Origin: SAR202 cluster bacterium
Lineage (GTDB): Bacteria; Chloroflexota; Dehalococcoidia; SAR202; CAJWER01
Direction of reading: 5' to 3'
Length of the DNA stretch: 14,868 nucleotides
Assembly: GCA_030740335.1 (NCBI GenBank)
Contig: JASLXL010000298.1
Location: 1-14,868 of the forward strand
The notes beneath the pieces are model-generated. The model did not search any database and was not told where the DNA came from. It was given only the letters and a program-made list of their open reading frames with translations. The position numbers were made by a program, and so were the translations under genes. Positions 1-7,063 of the stretch are shown here, piece by piece. Position 1 is the first letter of the stretch. Each line of letters starts with the position of its first letter.

Positions 1-60
1 CACAGCAACCGTATCTTCCGCATACCCTGTAACGTACATGTGGCTTCCGTCGGGGCTTAC
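1..60 (-). pseudogene. beta-propeller (YVTN/lactonase-like) fragment
   Basis: Read on the minus strand from base 60 leftwards, the sequence gives a typical propeller strand: V-S-P-D-G-S-H-M-Y-V-T-G-Y followed by D-T-V-A-V. This pattern marks YVTN/lactonase-type beta-propellers. Two codons upstream there is an in-frame TAA, and base composition changes sharply to AT-rich at about position 62. The piece therefore has no visible start and looks like an interior fragment cut at that point. It runs off the left edge of the window, so its remaining length is unknown. Identification rests on about 20 residues and is tentative. Confidence 0.4.
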
Positions 61-239
61 ATTTTATGTTACGAAATCAGATATAAAATTCCTTATTTTC
101 GTAAATGGACATCCGCGGTAAATTGCTAAAACTGACGAGTCGCGCTCGTGGTGATTCGAATATGAAGTTTGATGCATTATCTCAGTCTGCTCTTGCCTCG
201 TGTTTTTCAATAGGCTAAATTGGTTCATTGGAGAATATC

Positions 240-245
240 TATAAT
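240..245 (+). promoter_or_regulatory. candidate -10 box for the DHDPS-family gene
   Basis: A perfect TATAAT lies 32 nt before the start codon at 278, within the AT-rich stretch 64-277 that holds no other convincing gene. A -35 hexamer at ideal spacing is not evident. The nearest candidate is TTGGTT at 220-225, with a 14-nt spacer. In AT-rich DNA such a box can occur by chance. Confidence 0.35.
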
Positions 246-277
246 TCAAAAACCTTGTAGAGGGAGAGCAAAACTTT

Positions 278-1210
278 ATGAGACGAGATGAGCTTAAGAA
301 ATTAATTCGAGGAGTAATAGTTGCCACTCCCACCCCGTTCGATGATGAATTTGGGTTAGATTATACTCGAATGGGAGAAATGACTGAGTGGTGGGTTGAA
401 AACGGCCTTGTTGAAGGCAGAGCAGTGATTAAGTGTATGTCCCTTATGGGTGAAGGTCCCCAGCTTTCTGAGCATGAATGGCCTCAACTTGTCAGGGCTG
501 TTGTTCTTGCCGCTAATGGCAAGGTACCGGTGATGGGATCAATTCATGCAACCGATACCATAAGATCAATTGACAACGCCTTGAAGGCACAGGACCTGGG
601 AGCAACCGCACTACAAGTTTCTCCACCGCTGTTTAATGACCCTAACCAGGATGATATTTTGAGATATTTTGAGTCTTTGTCTAATGCTATTGATATAGGT
701 ATTATGATTTACCATACTCCATGGCACAATCACGGAGAGATAATGCCGGAGACATTCTTAAAGATGGCAGATTTTGAGCAGGTAATGGCAATAAAATGGT
801 GCGAACCCAACAGTTACAAATATGAAGAGATGGAGGCACTGGCACCCCATTTTAATATCCTTGAAAACGGATCTAATCTAAAGGTGTGCTATCAACTAGG
901 AGGGCGTGGATTCCTTGATGAAGAAGCGCCGGCCTACCCGCAACACGACCTTGCGGTCCTTGATTTAATGGAGTCAGGCAGGTTAGACGAAGGCCAAGAG
1001 TTGTGGGACTCTGCAACCGGCCCTCTCCAATCTTTCTACAGAAGAATGACGGTTAGGTCAGGTGGACAGGCCAGGTTAAAAAAAGCTGTGATGGAAGCGA
1101 TGGGTAAGTCGATGGGACCGATGAGGCCACCGTCACTGCCCCACTCAGACGAGGAAATGGAGGAATTACGCGGCATTATCAGGAGTATTGGATGGCCTGT
1201 GACTGGATAA
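278..1210 (+). CDS. dihydrodipicolinate synthase (DapA/NanA) family protein
   Basis: This is a 310-aa protein of the DHDPS/N-acetylneuraminate lyase family, a TIM barrel that forms a Schiff base with pyruvate-type substrates. The TPTPF motif (residues 17-21) matches the family's TPF segment. Tyr145 in M-I-Y-H-T and Lys173 in A-I-K-W are spaced 28 apart, as are the catalytic Tyr133 and Lys161 of E. coli DapA. The usual GTTGE motif is replaced by S-L-M-G-E (55-59), so lysine biosynthesis is unlikely and a sugar-acid or other 2-oxo-acid aldolase/lyase is more probable. The start is supported by the purine-rich AGGGAGAG at 261-268. The gene is clearly AT-rich compared with most of the window, suggesting a different origin. 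A broken paralogue follows 21 nt downstream. Confidence 0.88.
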   Translation: MRRDELKKLIRGVIVATPTPFDDEFGLDYTRMGEMTEWWVENGLVEGRAVIKCMSLMGEGPQLSEHEWPQLVRAVVLAANGKVPVMGSIHATDTIRSIDNALKAQDLGATALQVSPPLFNDPNQDDILRYFESLSNAIDIGIMIYHTPWHNHGEIMPETFLKMADFEQVMAIKWCEPNSYKYEEMEALAPHFNILENGSNLKVCYQLGGRGFLDEEAPAYPQHDLAVLDLMESGRLDEGQELWDSATGPLQSFYRRMTVRSGGQARLKKAVMEAMGKSMGPMRPPSLPHSDEEMEELRGIIRSIGWPVTG

Positions 1211-1231
1211 TCAAGTATTAGAGGAGAGCAA

Positions 1232-1414
1232 ATGTTAACTGACCATGAGGCACATGACTGGTTCAAGGGGGTAACAGTCCCGCTCGCAACTATATTTCAC
1301 GAGGACGGTTCCCTCGATTTGGAATCTACCACCGCTAACATGAAGTGGCTTGTAGATCAGATGGCACGTCAGGGAAACACCATACTTTTGACAGCGTGAT
1401 CCGGTGGAGACTTC
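1232..1414 (+). pseudogene. truncated second DHDPS-family gene
   Basis: An ATG at 1232 sits 5 nt after a GAGGAG Shine-Dalgarno. The 55 codons that follow read like a DHDPS-family N-terminus: G-V-T-V-P-L-A-T at residues 13-20, H-E-D-G-S-L-D at 23-29, and T-I-L-L-T-A at 50-55. The frame then hits TGA at 1397-1399, where the family has a glycine, so a single change from GGA would explain it. Past the stop the same frame still reads S-G-G-D-F, as expected, until about 1414. Homology ends there, exactly where a perfect inverted repeat begins. The fragment lacks the catalytic Tyr and Lys and cannot be an active enzyme. It was probably co-transcribed with the intact gene upstream as a paralogous pair. 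Confidence 0.7.
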
Positions 1415-1450
1415 ACTTCGAGGCCTCTCCGACTGCATAGGCCTCGAAGT
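1415..1450. repeat. perfect 12-bp inverted repeat at pseudogene junction
   Basis: ACTTCGAGGCCT (1415-1426) and its exact reverse complement AGGCCTCGAAGT (1439-1450) are separated by a 12-nt loop. The repeat lies between the end of DHDPS-like homology and the start of HpcH/HpaI-like homology. No T-run follows on either strand, so it is not a convincing intrinsic terminator. It may be a rearrangement scar or the remnant of an element end. Confidence 0.75.
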
Positions 1451-1878
1451 TCGCGTACGTCGGGGCCCTAGGGTCCTAGACGAGCCGCCAGGGGATCGGC
1501 GTCGACGACTACTTCACCACGGCAAACAACGAGACGATGGCGATCGTCCTGATCGAGAACATCGTCACTATCAATAATCTTGACGAGATCCTGAAAGTGG
1601 ACCATATTGATGTGTTTTTCGTCGCACGCACTGACCTGGCCCAGAGTATGGGTCTCGTGGGCCAGCCAGCCTATCCCGCGGTCGATGCGATTGTGGACCG
1701 CGCCATCGAACAGATAGTCGCTGCCGCTCGTGTCCCGGGCACCATCGTCACCAGTGCGACGGTAGCGGAGTATGTCGGAAAAGGTGTCAGATTTCTCAAC
1801 AACAACTGCACCTCATGGTTGATTTCAGGCACAGAAACTTTTTGCAAATTTTGCCGCGCCCGTCGAGCCATAAGGTAG
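1441..1878 (+). pseudogene. HpcH/HpaI-family aldolase, 5'-truncated
   Basis: The frame from 1441 to the TAA at 1876-1878 encodes the C-terminal part of an HpcH/HpaI aldolase/citrate lyase family protein, a class II pyruvate aldolase. Visible family marks are I-E-N (the metal-ligand Glu region, just after the ATG at 1537), N-L-D-E-I-L, D-L-A-Q-S-M-G, and V-P-G-T followed by A-E-Y-V-G-K-G-V-R-F. An in-frame TAG at 1477-1479 interrupts homologous sequence upstream. The N-terminal half with the catalytic His and Arg is absent, and the usual G-P-x-D-L motif reads A-R-T-D-L. A 113-aa product could start at the ATG at 1537 but has no good Shine-Dalgarno. It is most likely a decaying remnant of a carbohydrate or aromatic-acid degradation gene. 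Confidence 0.7.
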
Positions 1879-1904
1879 ACCCAAATCTACGAGGAGAATA
1901 GTTC

Positions 1905-2333
1905 GTGAACAAGTACATCCCCAGTCCATCCTGTTGGGTCGCAGATCAGGTCGCGCTTTACGAGGGAAGCGGAGGAGTCGACGGGACGACGTTAAATGGC
2001 ATGCCGGTCATCATCGTGACTAACCGCGGGCGTAATACCGGTGCTATCCGAAAGACCCCGCTGATGAGGGTGGTGGATGGCGATAACTACGTCCTAGTAG
2101 CATCGATGGGTGGAGCACCAAAACACCCGCTTTGGTATCACAATCTAAAGACGGATCCGAGCGTAGAGATCCGTGATGGCGCGGAGATCTACTCAATGGA
2201 GGTTCGAGAGGTTGAGGACTTGGCTGAGAAACAGCGACTCTGGAATCTCGCCGTCGAGGCCTACCCTCCCTACCAGGACTACCAGGAAAAGACAAACCGG
2301 GTTATTCCGGTCTTCATAGCTACTTCGCGATAA
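1905..2333 (+). CDS. nitroreductase family deazaflavin (F420)-dependent oxidoreductase
   Basis: This 142-aa protein matches the small split-barrel DUF385/Ddn family, whose members use reduced coenzyme F420 (some bind other cofactors) to reduce diverse substrates. Diagnostic stretches are T-G-A-I-R-K-T-P-L (45-53), V-A-S-M-G-G (65-70), H-P-L-W-Y-H-N-L (74-81), and the terminal Y-P-P-Y-Q-D-Y followed by R-V-I-P-V. The start is a GTG, with GAGGAG at 1891-1896 eight nt upstream. Length is complete for the family. Its 3' end overlaps the convergent DUF1501 gene by 14 nt, so the two stop codons lie inside each other's genes. The substrate cannot be inferred from the sequence. Confidence 0.87.
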   Translation: MNKYIPSPSCWVADQVALYEGSGGVDGTTLNGMPVIIVTNRGRNTGAIRKTPLMRVVDGDNYVLVASMGGAPKHPLWYHNLKTDPSVEIRDGAEIYSMEVREVEDLAEKQRLWNLAVEAYPPYQDYQEKTNRVIPVFIATSR

Positions 2334-3459
2334 AGTCGAACTGCTCGTAGGCTCCATTGGTTATTGGCACGGGGTCGAGGCCGAGCCAACGGTCGAGGAT
2401 GGTCGAGTAGGTACTGCGGAAGTCGTTGTTAAAGTGCATGTCGCCCTCAAGCTGCTTATCTTCATCAAGCGAAGGGAATTCTCCATAAAGCCCACCTTTT
2501 ACCGCGCCGCCTACTATGAAGGCGGTCCCGCCAGATCCATGGTCGGTGCCAGCGCCATTGTCACGAATGCGCCGCCCGAACTCTGAGTACATCAACACGA
2601 CCGTGTCATCGGCCAAGCCTTGCTCTTCCAGATCGTCCATGAAGTCGCCGATGGCCCCCGAGACATCGTCCCACAACTTCGAGTGTGCGCTCAACTCTCC
2701 GGCATGGGTGTCGAAGCTGCCGTGCAGCGTGTAGTAGACCCGGGTTCCCAGATCGGCCGTCATGACCTGTGCGATGGCCTTCATGTTCTGCGCAATCGGG
2801 TTGTCGGCATACTCAATGCTGGATGAGTACTGCTGCGGAGCCGACCTGAGGATGTCGGCTCCCTTCAGGGCGTCGGTCCCGGTCTGCCTGATGAACTGCG
2901 CGACATTGTCCCTGGACTCGCCTCCGTACATCTTGGAAAACGCCTCCAGTGCGAAGGCTCGCAGTTTTTCGTCTTCGATGTCCGGGAACAGTCCGTAGGT
3001 ATTGAGATCGCCGACCGATGCTACTGGCACGCCCTTTGCATACAAGGACCTTGGCAGTCCCCGCCCGAAGTTCACACCAGTTAGCACGTTCTCGCTGTTG
3101 GGATCCAGATCTCGGATGGCCTGACCGAGCCACCCCTCCTCACCAATCTTCTCGCTCTCAGCCGTGTGCCACACATCCATTGAGCGGAAGTGTGACCTGT
3201 TCGGGTTAGGATAGCCGATGCCGTTGACGATAGCGAGTTTGCCGTCATCCCAGAGGCCTTTCATCGCGGCCATACTGGGGTTGAGACCCAGATTATCGTC
3301 CAGCGGTAGGACGCGATCATCGGCAATATTCACCTGAGGCCTGAACTGGTAGTAGAGTCCGTTTGTATAAGGGATGACGGTGTTCAGGGCGTCGTTGCCA
3401 CCGGAGAGTTGTACAACTACTACATTGCGGCTGTACCCATTCCTACCGTTCGTTCCCAT
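2320..3459 (-). CDS. DUF1501 domain-containing protein
   Basis: This 379-aa protein of the DUF1501 family has an alkaline-phosphatase/sulfatase-like fold and unknown biochemistry. Family marks are Q-L-S-G-G-N-D (17-23), Y-P-N-P-N-R-S-H-F-R-S-M-D (83-95), G-S-F-D-T-H (247-252), Y-S-E-F-G-R-R (291-297) and G-T-D-H-G-S-G-G (304-311). Family members usually carry an N-terminal twin-arginine signal. Here the core begins almost at residue 11 and no signal peptide is visible. The start is supported by AGGAG 8 nt upstream. It is the last gene of a three-gene operon with the NHL-repeat and DUF1800 genes, 22 nt after the former. DUF1501/DUF1800 pairs are a common conserved arrangement. Its terminal 14 nt overlap the convergent nitroreductase-family gene. 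Confidence 0.88.
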   Translation of the reverse strand: MGTNGRNGYSRNVVVVQLSGGNDALNTVIPYTNGLYYQFRPQVNIADDRVLPLDDNLGLNPSMAAMKGLWDDGKLAIVNGIGYPNPNRSHFRSMDVWHTAESEKIGEEGWLGQAIRDLDPNSENVLTGVNFGRGLPRSLYAKGVPVASVGDLNTYGLFPDIEDEKLRAFALEAFSKMYGGESRDNVAQFIRQTGTDALKGADILRSAPQQYSSSIEYADNPIAQNMKAIAQVMTADLGTRVYYTLHGSFDTHAGELSAHSKLWDDVSGAIGDFMDDLEEQGLADDTVVLMYSEFGRRIRDNGAGTDHGSGGTAFIVGGAVKGGLYGEFPSLDEDKQLEGDMHFNNDFRSTYSTILDRWLGLDPVPITNGAYEQFDFIAK

Positions 3460-3481
3460 TATTCCATCTCCTGTTCCTCGG

Positions 3482-4486
3482 TCAGCCTGCCGTCTGAAAT
3501 ATCTGGATCCTGTGGCGATTGCTCTCAGTCACGTATAGCTTGCCGGAAGAGTCGAGTTTGACCGACATCGGAGACCAGAACAGCTTTTCAATATGTGATG
3601 ATTCCTCGTGGGGATCGTCTGGATCGAAATCGATTGCTGGCTCCAGGTTGGCTCGTGACCGGGCGTCGGCCTCCTCACCGTTGATCTTCAGGAAATTCTC
3701 TGCCCACTTCGATAAGGTCGCCTCGCCCCTTACTTTAATGACGAAATGGCCCTCCGGGTCGAACACTTGCACTCGCTCATTACCCCAGTCGGCAACATAC
3801 ACGTAGTCGTTGGCGTCGACCGCCACGCTGGCCGGTCGTTGGAGCTGGCCGTCGCCTCTACCTGAGCCGCCAAACGTGGCCAGAGGATCTCCGGCGGGAG
3901 AGAAACGATGGATTCGGTCGTTGCCCCAGTCGGCGACATAGACGTCGCCGGAAGACGCCACAGTCAATCCCCACGGCAGATCAAGCTGTTCCGATCCAAA
4001 CATGAGCAGTTGCTCGCCATCGCTCGCGAACTTTTGGATACGGTTGTTGTGGGTGTCGGAGACATAGACGTTGTCATAGCCATCAATCGCGACGCCGGAG
4101 GGACCGTCCATCTCACCTGTCCCGCTGCCACCCGTGCCCCATTTCCACAGAAACTCACCTTCGGAGTCGAACACAGAGACGCGATGGAGGTACTCGTCGG
4201 TGACATAGACGCGACCCCGGCTGTCGATAGCTGCACCGGAGGCCCAGACGAACTGACCATCCTCCTCGCCATATGAGCCGAATGTTCCGTAGTACTCGCT
4301 GTCGATATCGCACATCGTGACCCGTATGCCTCGGTCGACCGTCTCGAGGGACCGGTTGACGACGTAGAAACGACCGTCCTTGCCGATGGCGGTGTCGCAC
4401 GGGTAATAGAACCCGCGGCCCTCCATCGCGGAGAGGCCCACGGTCATCGAATACTCAATGAATCCTGTATTCGTGGTAAGAGTCAT
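3482..4486 (-). CDS. NHL-repeat six-bladed beta-propeller protein
   Basis: This is a 334-aa protein made almost entirely of NHL repeats. Six repeat units are visible, at about residues 27-60, 77-107, 126-157, 168-198, 216-246 and 305-331, each with a G-x-V-Y-V-[AST]-D or close variant followed by R-[IV]-x-x-F. An insert of about 55 acidic and charged residues (250-304) separates repeats five and six. NHL propellers are binding or scaffold modules and some are lyases or lactonases; no catalytic site can be assigned here. No signal peptide or membrane segment is seen. It lies 15 nt after the DUF1800 gene and 22 nt before the DUF1501 gene, so it probably works with that pair. An AAGG lies upstream of the ATG. 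Confidence 0.85.
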   Translation of the reverse strand: MTLTTNTGFIEYSMTVGLSAMEGRGFYYPCDTAIGKDGRFYVVNRSLETVDRGIRVTMCDIDSEYYGTFGSYGEEDGQFVWASGAAIDSRGRVYVTDEYLHRVSVFDSEGEFLWKWGTGGSGTGEMDGPSGVAIDGYDNVYVSDTHNNRIQKFASDGEQLLMFGSEQLDLPWGLTVASSGDVYVADWGNDRIHRFSPAGDPLATFGGSGRGDGQLQRPASVAVDANDYVYVADWGNERVQVFDPEGHFVIKVRGEATLSKWAENFLKINGEEADARSRANLEPAIDFDPDDPHEESSHIEKLFWSPMSVKLDSSGKLYVTESNRHRIQIFQTAG

Positions 4487-4501
4487 AAAGAACCTTTTTA
4501 A

Positions 4502-5908
4502 CTACGCTCTTTGGAATTCCTCGGTCGCCGCTAATAGCCTCAACACGCCCGCTAACCCTTGAGGTGAGCGGGCGGTTTTCTCAGCATACGACACCAGTAC
4601 TTCTCTCGACGCGTCGGACACGGAGATGTCGCCCATCTGCTCCAGGCAAAGGTCGACGAGCCGGCTGGATGACAGATGGTCGCCGTTGCCGGACGCGATA
4701 TTGTCTACCATAGTTCTTACGCCCGGCCTGTCCAGGTCTCCGATCTGCTCCGAAGCGAAGTTGATCCGCTCCACAAGGCTGCCCGTGTCCAGCCAATCCA
4801 TCCCCTGACGCCAGCCCTCCACGCTCGGGGGATTGTTGAGGTGCTGACCCATGTATAGCATCTGCCTGCCGCGGTCCATGATCTCGCGGCGAGGCCGGTC
4901 GAACTCGCCAGTGAGACGTAGTACGCCGACCATGAACTCGGCGGGACTCTTAATCTTTTCATATCGAACGTTCTTGGCCTTGAAGAAGTCGGAGCTGAAG
5001 AGCACCCGGAGCATGTATTTTATGTTGTAATCGCCATCGAAATAGGCCTTGGTCAACGTATCGATTGCGTCCTGGTCTCGCGGAGGAGTGTATGGCCACG
5101 CGGGAACCGGAGGCTCGTCTGCCACAAAGAAGTGGTACAGGTGCCTCGAGATGAAGCGGGCGGTCGACTCCTGCTCGGCGATGATGTCGACGATGTCCTC
5201 GCCGTCGAACCGTCCCTTCTTGCCAAGGAACTCCTTCTTACCGTCGTCGTGGTCGTCAGCCCGGTAGTCGAAGTGCCACGATATCCGGCCGTAGGGCCAA
5301 TCGGAGTCTCGCTCGGACCGAAGCACCATGTACTCCGTGTTGCCAATCGTCCAGCCCGTGAATGCCCGCGAAGCATCCTTGATGTGGTCTTCGGAGTAGT
5401 TGCCGACGCCCATCGAAAAGAGCTCCAGCAACTCCCGGCCGAAATTCTCGTTGATGGCGTCCTTGTGGTTGTCGTAGTTGTCGAGCCAGACGATCATCGC
5501 CGGGTCTTTGGCCAGCTCGCTAAGAAGAGTCTTGAAGTTGCTGAGACCGTATCGCCTGAACATCCTGATCTGGTTCGATAGCATCTTCCCGTGGATTACC
5601 TTTGGGTAGCCCGTGGCAAAGATGCCGTGCCATAAGAGCGTGATCTTCTCATGAAGTGGCGCCGAGGTGGTGATCATTCGGTAGAGCCAGTTGTCGCCGG
5701 ATCCCCACGGGCCCATCATGCCAGACTGCTCGTGGTGGAAACGACGGGCCAGGAAATCGCCCATCCAGCGTGGGTCGGTGGGCTCTAGCAGCTCTTCGAC
5801 CGTTGCGTCGTATCCCTGCGCAGCGTAGGCAGCAAGCTCGTTCTGGGTCGCCCCGAAACCCGCCCGACGCAACAAGTGGGCTATCAACTTCGTATCTTGC
5901 TCTTGCAT
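4502..5908 (-). CDS. DUF1800 domain-containing protein
   Basis: This is a 468-aa DUF1800 protein of unknown biochemical role, complete from the N-terminal H-L-L-R-R-A-G-F-G-A (11-20) to the terminal A-T-E-E-F-Q. Other family marks are L-L-W-H-G-I-F-A-T (91-99), N-F-G-R-E-L-L-E-L-F-S-M-G (155-167), A-F-T-G-W (182-186), and P-S-V-E-G-W-R-Q-G (361-369). The start is set by a very strong Shine-Dalgarno: GAGGAGGTG lies 2-3 nt upstream of the ATG (5911-5919 on the minus strand), unusually close. No secretion signal is visible. It is the first gene of the DUF1800-NHL-DUF1501 operon. A 58-aa lipoprotein-like ORF ends 75 nt upstream. Confidence 0.88.
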   Translation of the reverse strand: MQEQDTKLIAHLLRRAGFGATQNELAAYAAQGYDATVEELLEPTDPRWMGDFLARRFHHEQSGMMGPWGSGDNWLYRMITTSAPLHEKITLLWHGIFATGYPKVIHGKMLSNQIRMFRRYGLSNFKTLLSELAKDPAMIVWLDNYDNHKDAINENFGRELLELFSMGVGNYSEDHIKDASRAFTGWTIGNTEYMVLRSERDSDWPYGRISWHFDYRADDHDDGKKEFLGKKGRFDGEDIVDIIAEQESTARFISRHLYHFFVADEPPVPAWPYTPPRDQDAIDTLTKAYFDGDYNIKYMLRVLFSSDFFKAKNVRYEKIKSPAEFMVGVLRLTGEFDRPRREIMDRGRQMLYMGQHLNNPPSVEGWRQGMDWLDTGSLVERINFASEQIGDLDRPGVRTMVDNIASGNGDHLSSSRLVDLCLEQMGDISVSDASREVLVSYAEKTARSPQGLAGVLRLLAATEEFQRA

Positions 5909-5982
5909 GACACCTCCTCAAGGGGAACTCAGGTGTGCCAAATCATGCCAAAGTCTGATGCTACTCTGGCCAGCATCTGCGG

Positions 5983-6159
5983 TCAAGCAATCGCCTCGGA
6001 CAAGGTGGCGTGGGTCCTGAGATCCTCTTCCAACTTGGCTTCGATATCAGGGGTGGGCTCCGGAATAAAGACAACCGTGGGAGTTGCAGCCGGATCGCCA
6101 CAGGCCATAATCATCGCAAACAGCACGAACCCCAGTACCAGTACAACTGTATGTCTCAC
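5983..6159 (-). CDS. small lipoprotein-like ORF (58 aa)
   Basis: On the minus strand a GTG at 6159 opens a 58-codon frame ending in TGA at 5983. It begins with R-H, followed by a hydrophobic stretch (V-V-L-V-L-G-F-V-L-F-A-M-I) and a lipobox-like I-M-A-C with Cys20. Then comes G-D-P and a Pro/Thr-rich segment, typical of a lipoprotein leader plus linker. No strong Shine-Dalgarno precedes it, and the protein is too short for a folded domain, so it may be a truncated N-terminus. It lies 75 nt upstream of the DUF1800 gene. A closely similar but decayed copy sits at 8100-8269. The match at DNA level is clearest over the signal-peptide segment. Confidence 0.45.
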   Translation of the reverse strand: MRHTVVLVLGFVLFAMIMACGDPAATPTVVFIPEPTPDIEAKLEEDLRTHATLSEAIA

Positions 6160-6224
6160 CGCAGCGTGAATTTTCGCTTAAATGCATACCACAGTCACAA
6201 AGAGGATAATCAATTTATATTAAT

Positions 6225-6812
6225 TCAGGTCGATTCTATTTTAAAACCACCTAACGACAGTTTCCCACGGACAGCATTAGTAAATCCAACAAATGAAAAA
6301 CCATAACTCACGCAATTTTTCAGACAATCATCTAGGGATGTAGGTTTAGAGGGATCTTTTGACCAGCTTCTGTGCCAAAATTTTTCATCGTTGGCCAAGT
6401 GTATTCTTGTAGGACTTGTTGGCCAGGCACCTTCTTCTCTTGCGATCGGTTCACTATTTAGATGCCATCGTGTCATACCGCAGACTACCCAGAAAAAACA
6501 CTCTGCACCTTCTAGCTCAAGTCCGTCTCCCCTAAGTGATACGATTACTTGTTTGTCGCGAAGATCTACTGGTTTTTCACCCATCCAATTGCGGTAATAT
6601 ATAAGGGGAAGAATAGACACTGGTATTTCGGGAATATCTGGAGTCCAAACGTGGTCGTTAGTCCAGACATATCCCTTACCGTTAATCCCGCCAGTTTTTT
6701 GATGAGTAGTTAGAACCATTATCGCCCGTCCTTCTCTTTGAACCACACTTTGGTGGTAATCGTAAGAACTCCATCCTTCTGGTCCTAACTCAAAAGTGTT
6801 GTTTATAATCAT
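6225..6812 (-). CDS. hypothetical protein, AT-rich (195 aa)
   Basis: I do not recognise this 195-aa protein with certainty. It is rich in Trp, Tyr and Phe (for example W-T-N-D-H-V-W near residue 50) and alternates short beta-like stretches such as V-I-V-S-L-R-G-D with turns, which would suit a jelly-roll or carbohydrate-binding-like sandwich. That fold suggestion is only an impression. No signal peptide or membrane segment is seen. The start at 6812 is supported by GAGAGG about 9 nt upstream and by a promoter-like pair further up. Its composition is much more AT-rich than that of its neighbours. It sits between a small lipoprotein ORF and the conserved leader sequence, which are adjacent in the second copy of that module, so it appears to have been inserted there. 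Confidence 0.65.
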   Translation of the reverse strand: MIINNTFELGPEGWSSYDYHQSVVQREGRAIMVLTTHQKTGGINGKGYVWTNDHVWTPDIPEIPVSILPLIYYRNWMGEKPVDLRDKQVIVSLRGDGLELEGAECFFWVVCGMTRWHLNSEPIAREEGAWPTSPTRIHLANDEKFWHRSWSKDPSKPTSLDDCLKNCVSYGFSFVGFTNAVRGKLSLGGFKIEST

Positions 6813-6844
6813 TGATTTTAACCTCTCGAAGTTATGATCCTGAT

Positions 6845-6871
6845 ATTATAGCGATAAGCCTGTCCTATCAA
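6845..6871 (-). promoter_or_regulatory. candidate promoter for the 195-aa gene
   Basis: On the minus strand TTGATA (6866-6871) is followed after 15 nt by a perfect TATAAT (6845-6850), 32 nt before the ATG at 6812. The 15-nt spacer is shorter than the usual 16-18. The -35-like part lies inside the conserved leader copy and the -10 lies at the edge of the AT-rich insert. Confidence 0.4.
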
Positions 6872-7043
6872 CACTTGGGACTAGAGTGTGGCTATGCCGC
6901 GAGACAAATGCCCTCCTATGTCGCTGAAAGGCTGCATGTGGCAGGTGGATCCTGCAAGGAGACGGTTCTAGTTGGAGACTCGTCGCGACGTTATTGCCAA
7001 CACCATAAAATCCCTGAATTTAGGGATCCCCCGACCGCAACCG
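6856..7043. repeat. conserved 188-nt leader sequence, copy A
   Basis: Bases 6856-7043 align without a gap to 8286-8473, with about 39 differences by hand count (about 79% identity). The longest identical blocks are at about 6930-6946 and in a stretch just before 6987. A small CTGC-ATGTG-GCAG hairpin is preserved in both copies. Copy A can be read as an open frame on the plus strand (81 codons from 6812), but copy B has several stops in that frame, so a protein-coding explanation is weak. On the minus strand it lies upstream of the 195-aa gene, the lipoprotein ORF and the DUF1800 operon. I do not recognise it as a known riboswitch or structured RNA. Confidence 0.8.
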
Positions 7044-7063
7044 ACTATTCGGGGTGACGCCAA

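Noticed and set aside
1415..1450. Palindrome considered as an intrinsic terminator.
   Set aside because: No T-run follows on either strand, and it lies inside a gene-fragment junction rather than after a gene.
5132..5581. Plus-strand 149-aa frame opposite the DUF1800 gene.
   Set aside because: It is a shadow of the well-supported minus-strand gene, with no recognisable domain or ribosome-binding site.
6856..7043. Leader considered as a known riboswitch (cobalamin, T-box, TPP) or 6S RNA.
   Set aside because: No B12-box, T-box (TGGNACC) or TPP core motif could be matched on either strand; only weak local hairpins are visible.
6812..7057. Plus-strand 81-codon open frame overlapping leader copy A.
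   Set aside because: The homologous copy B carries several stop codons in the same frame, and differences fall on all codon positions, so it is probably not a protein gene.
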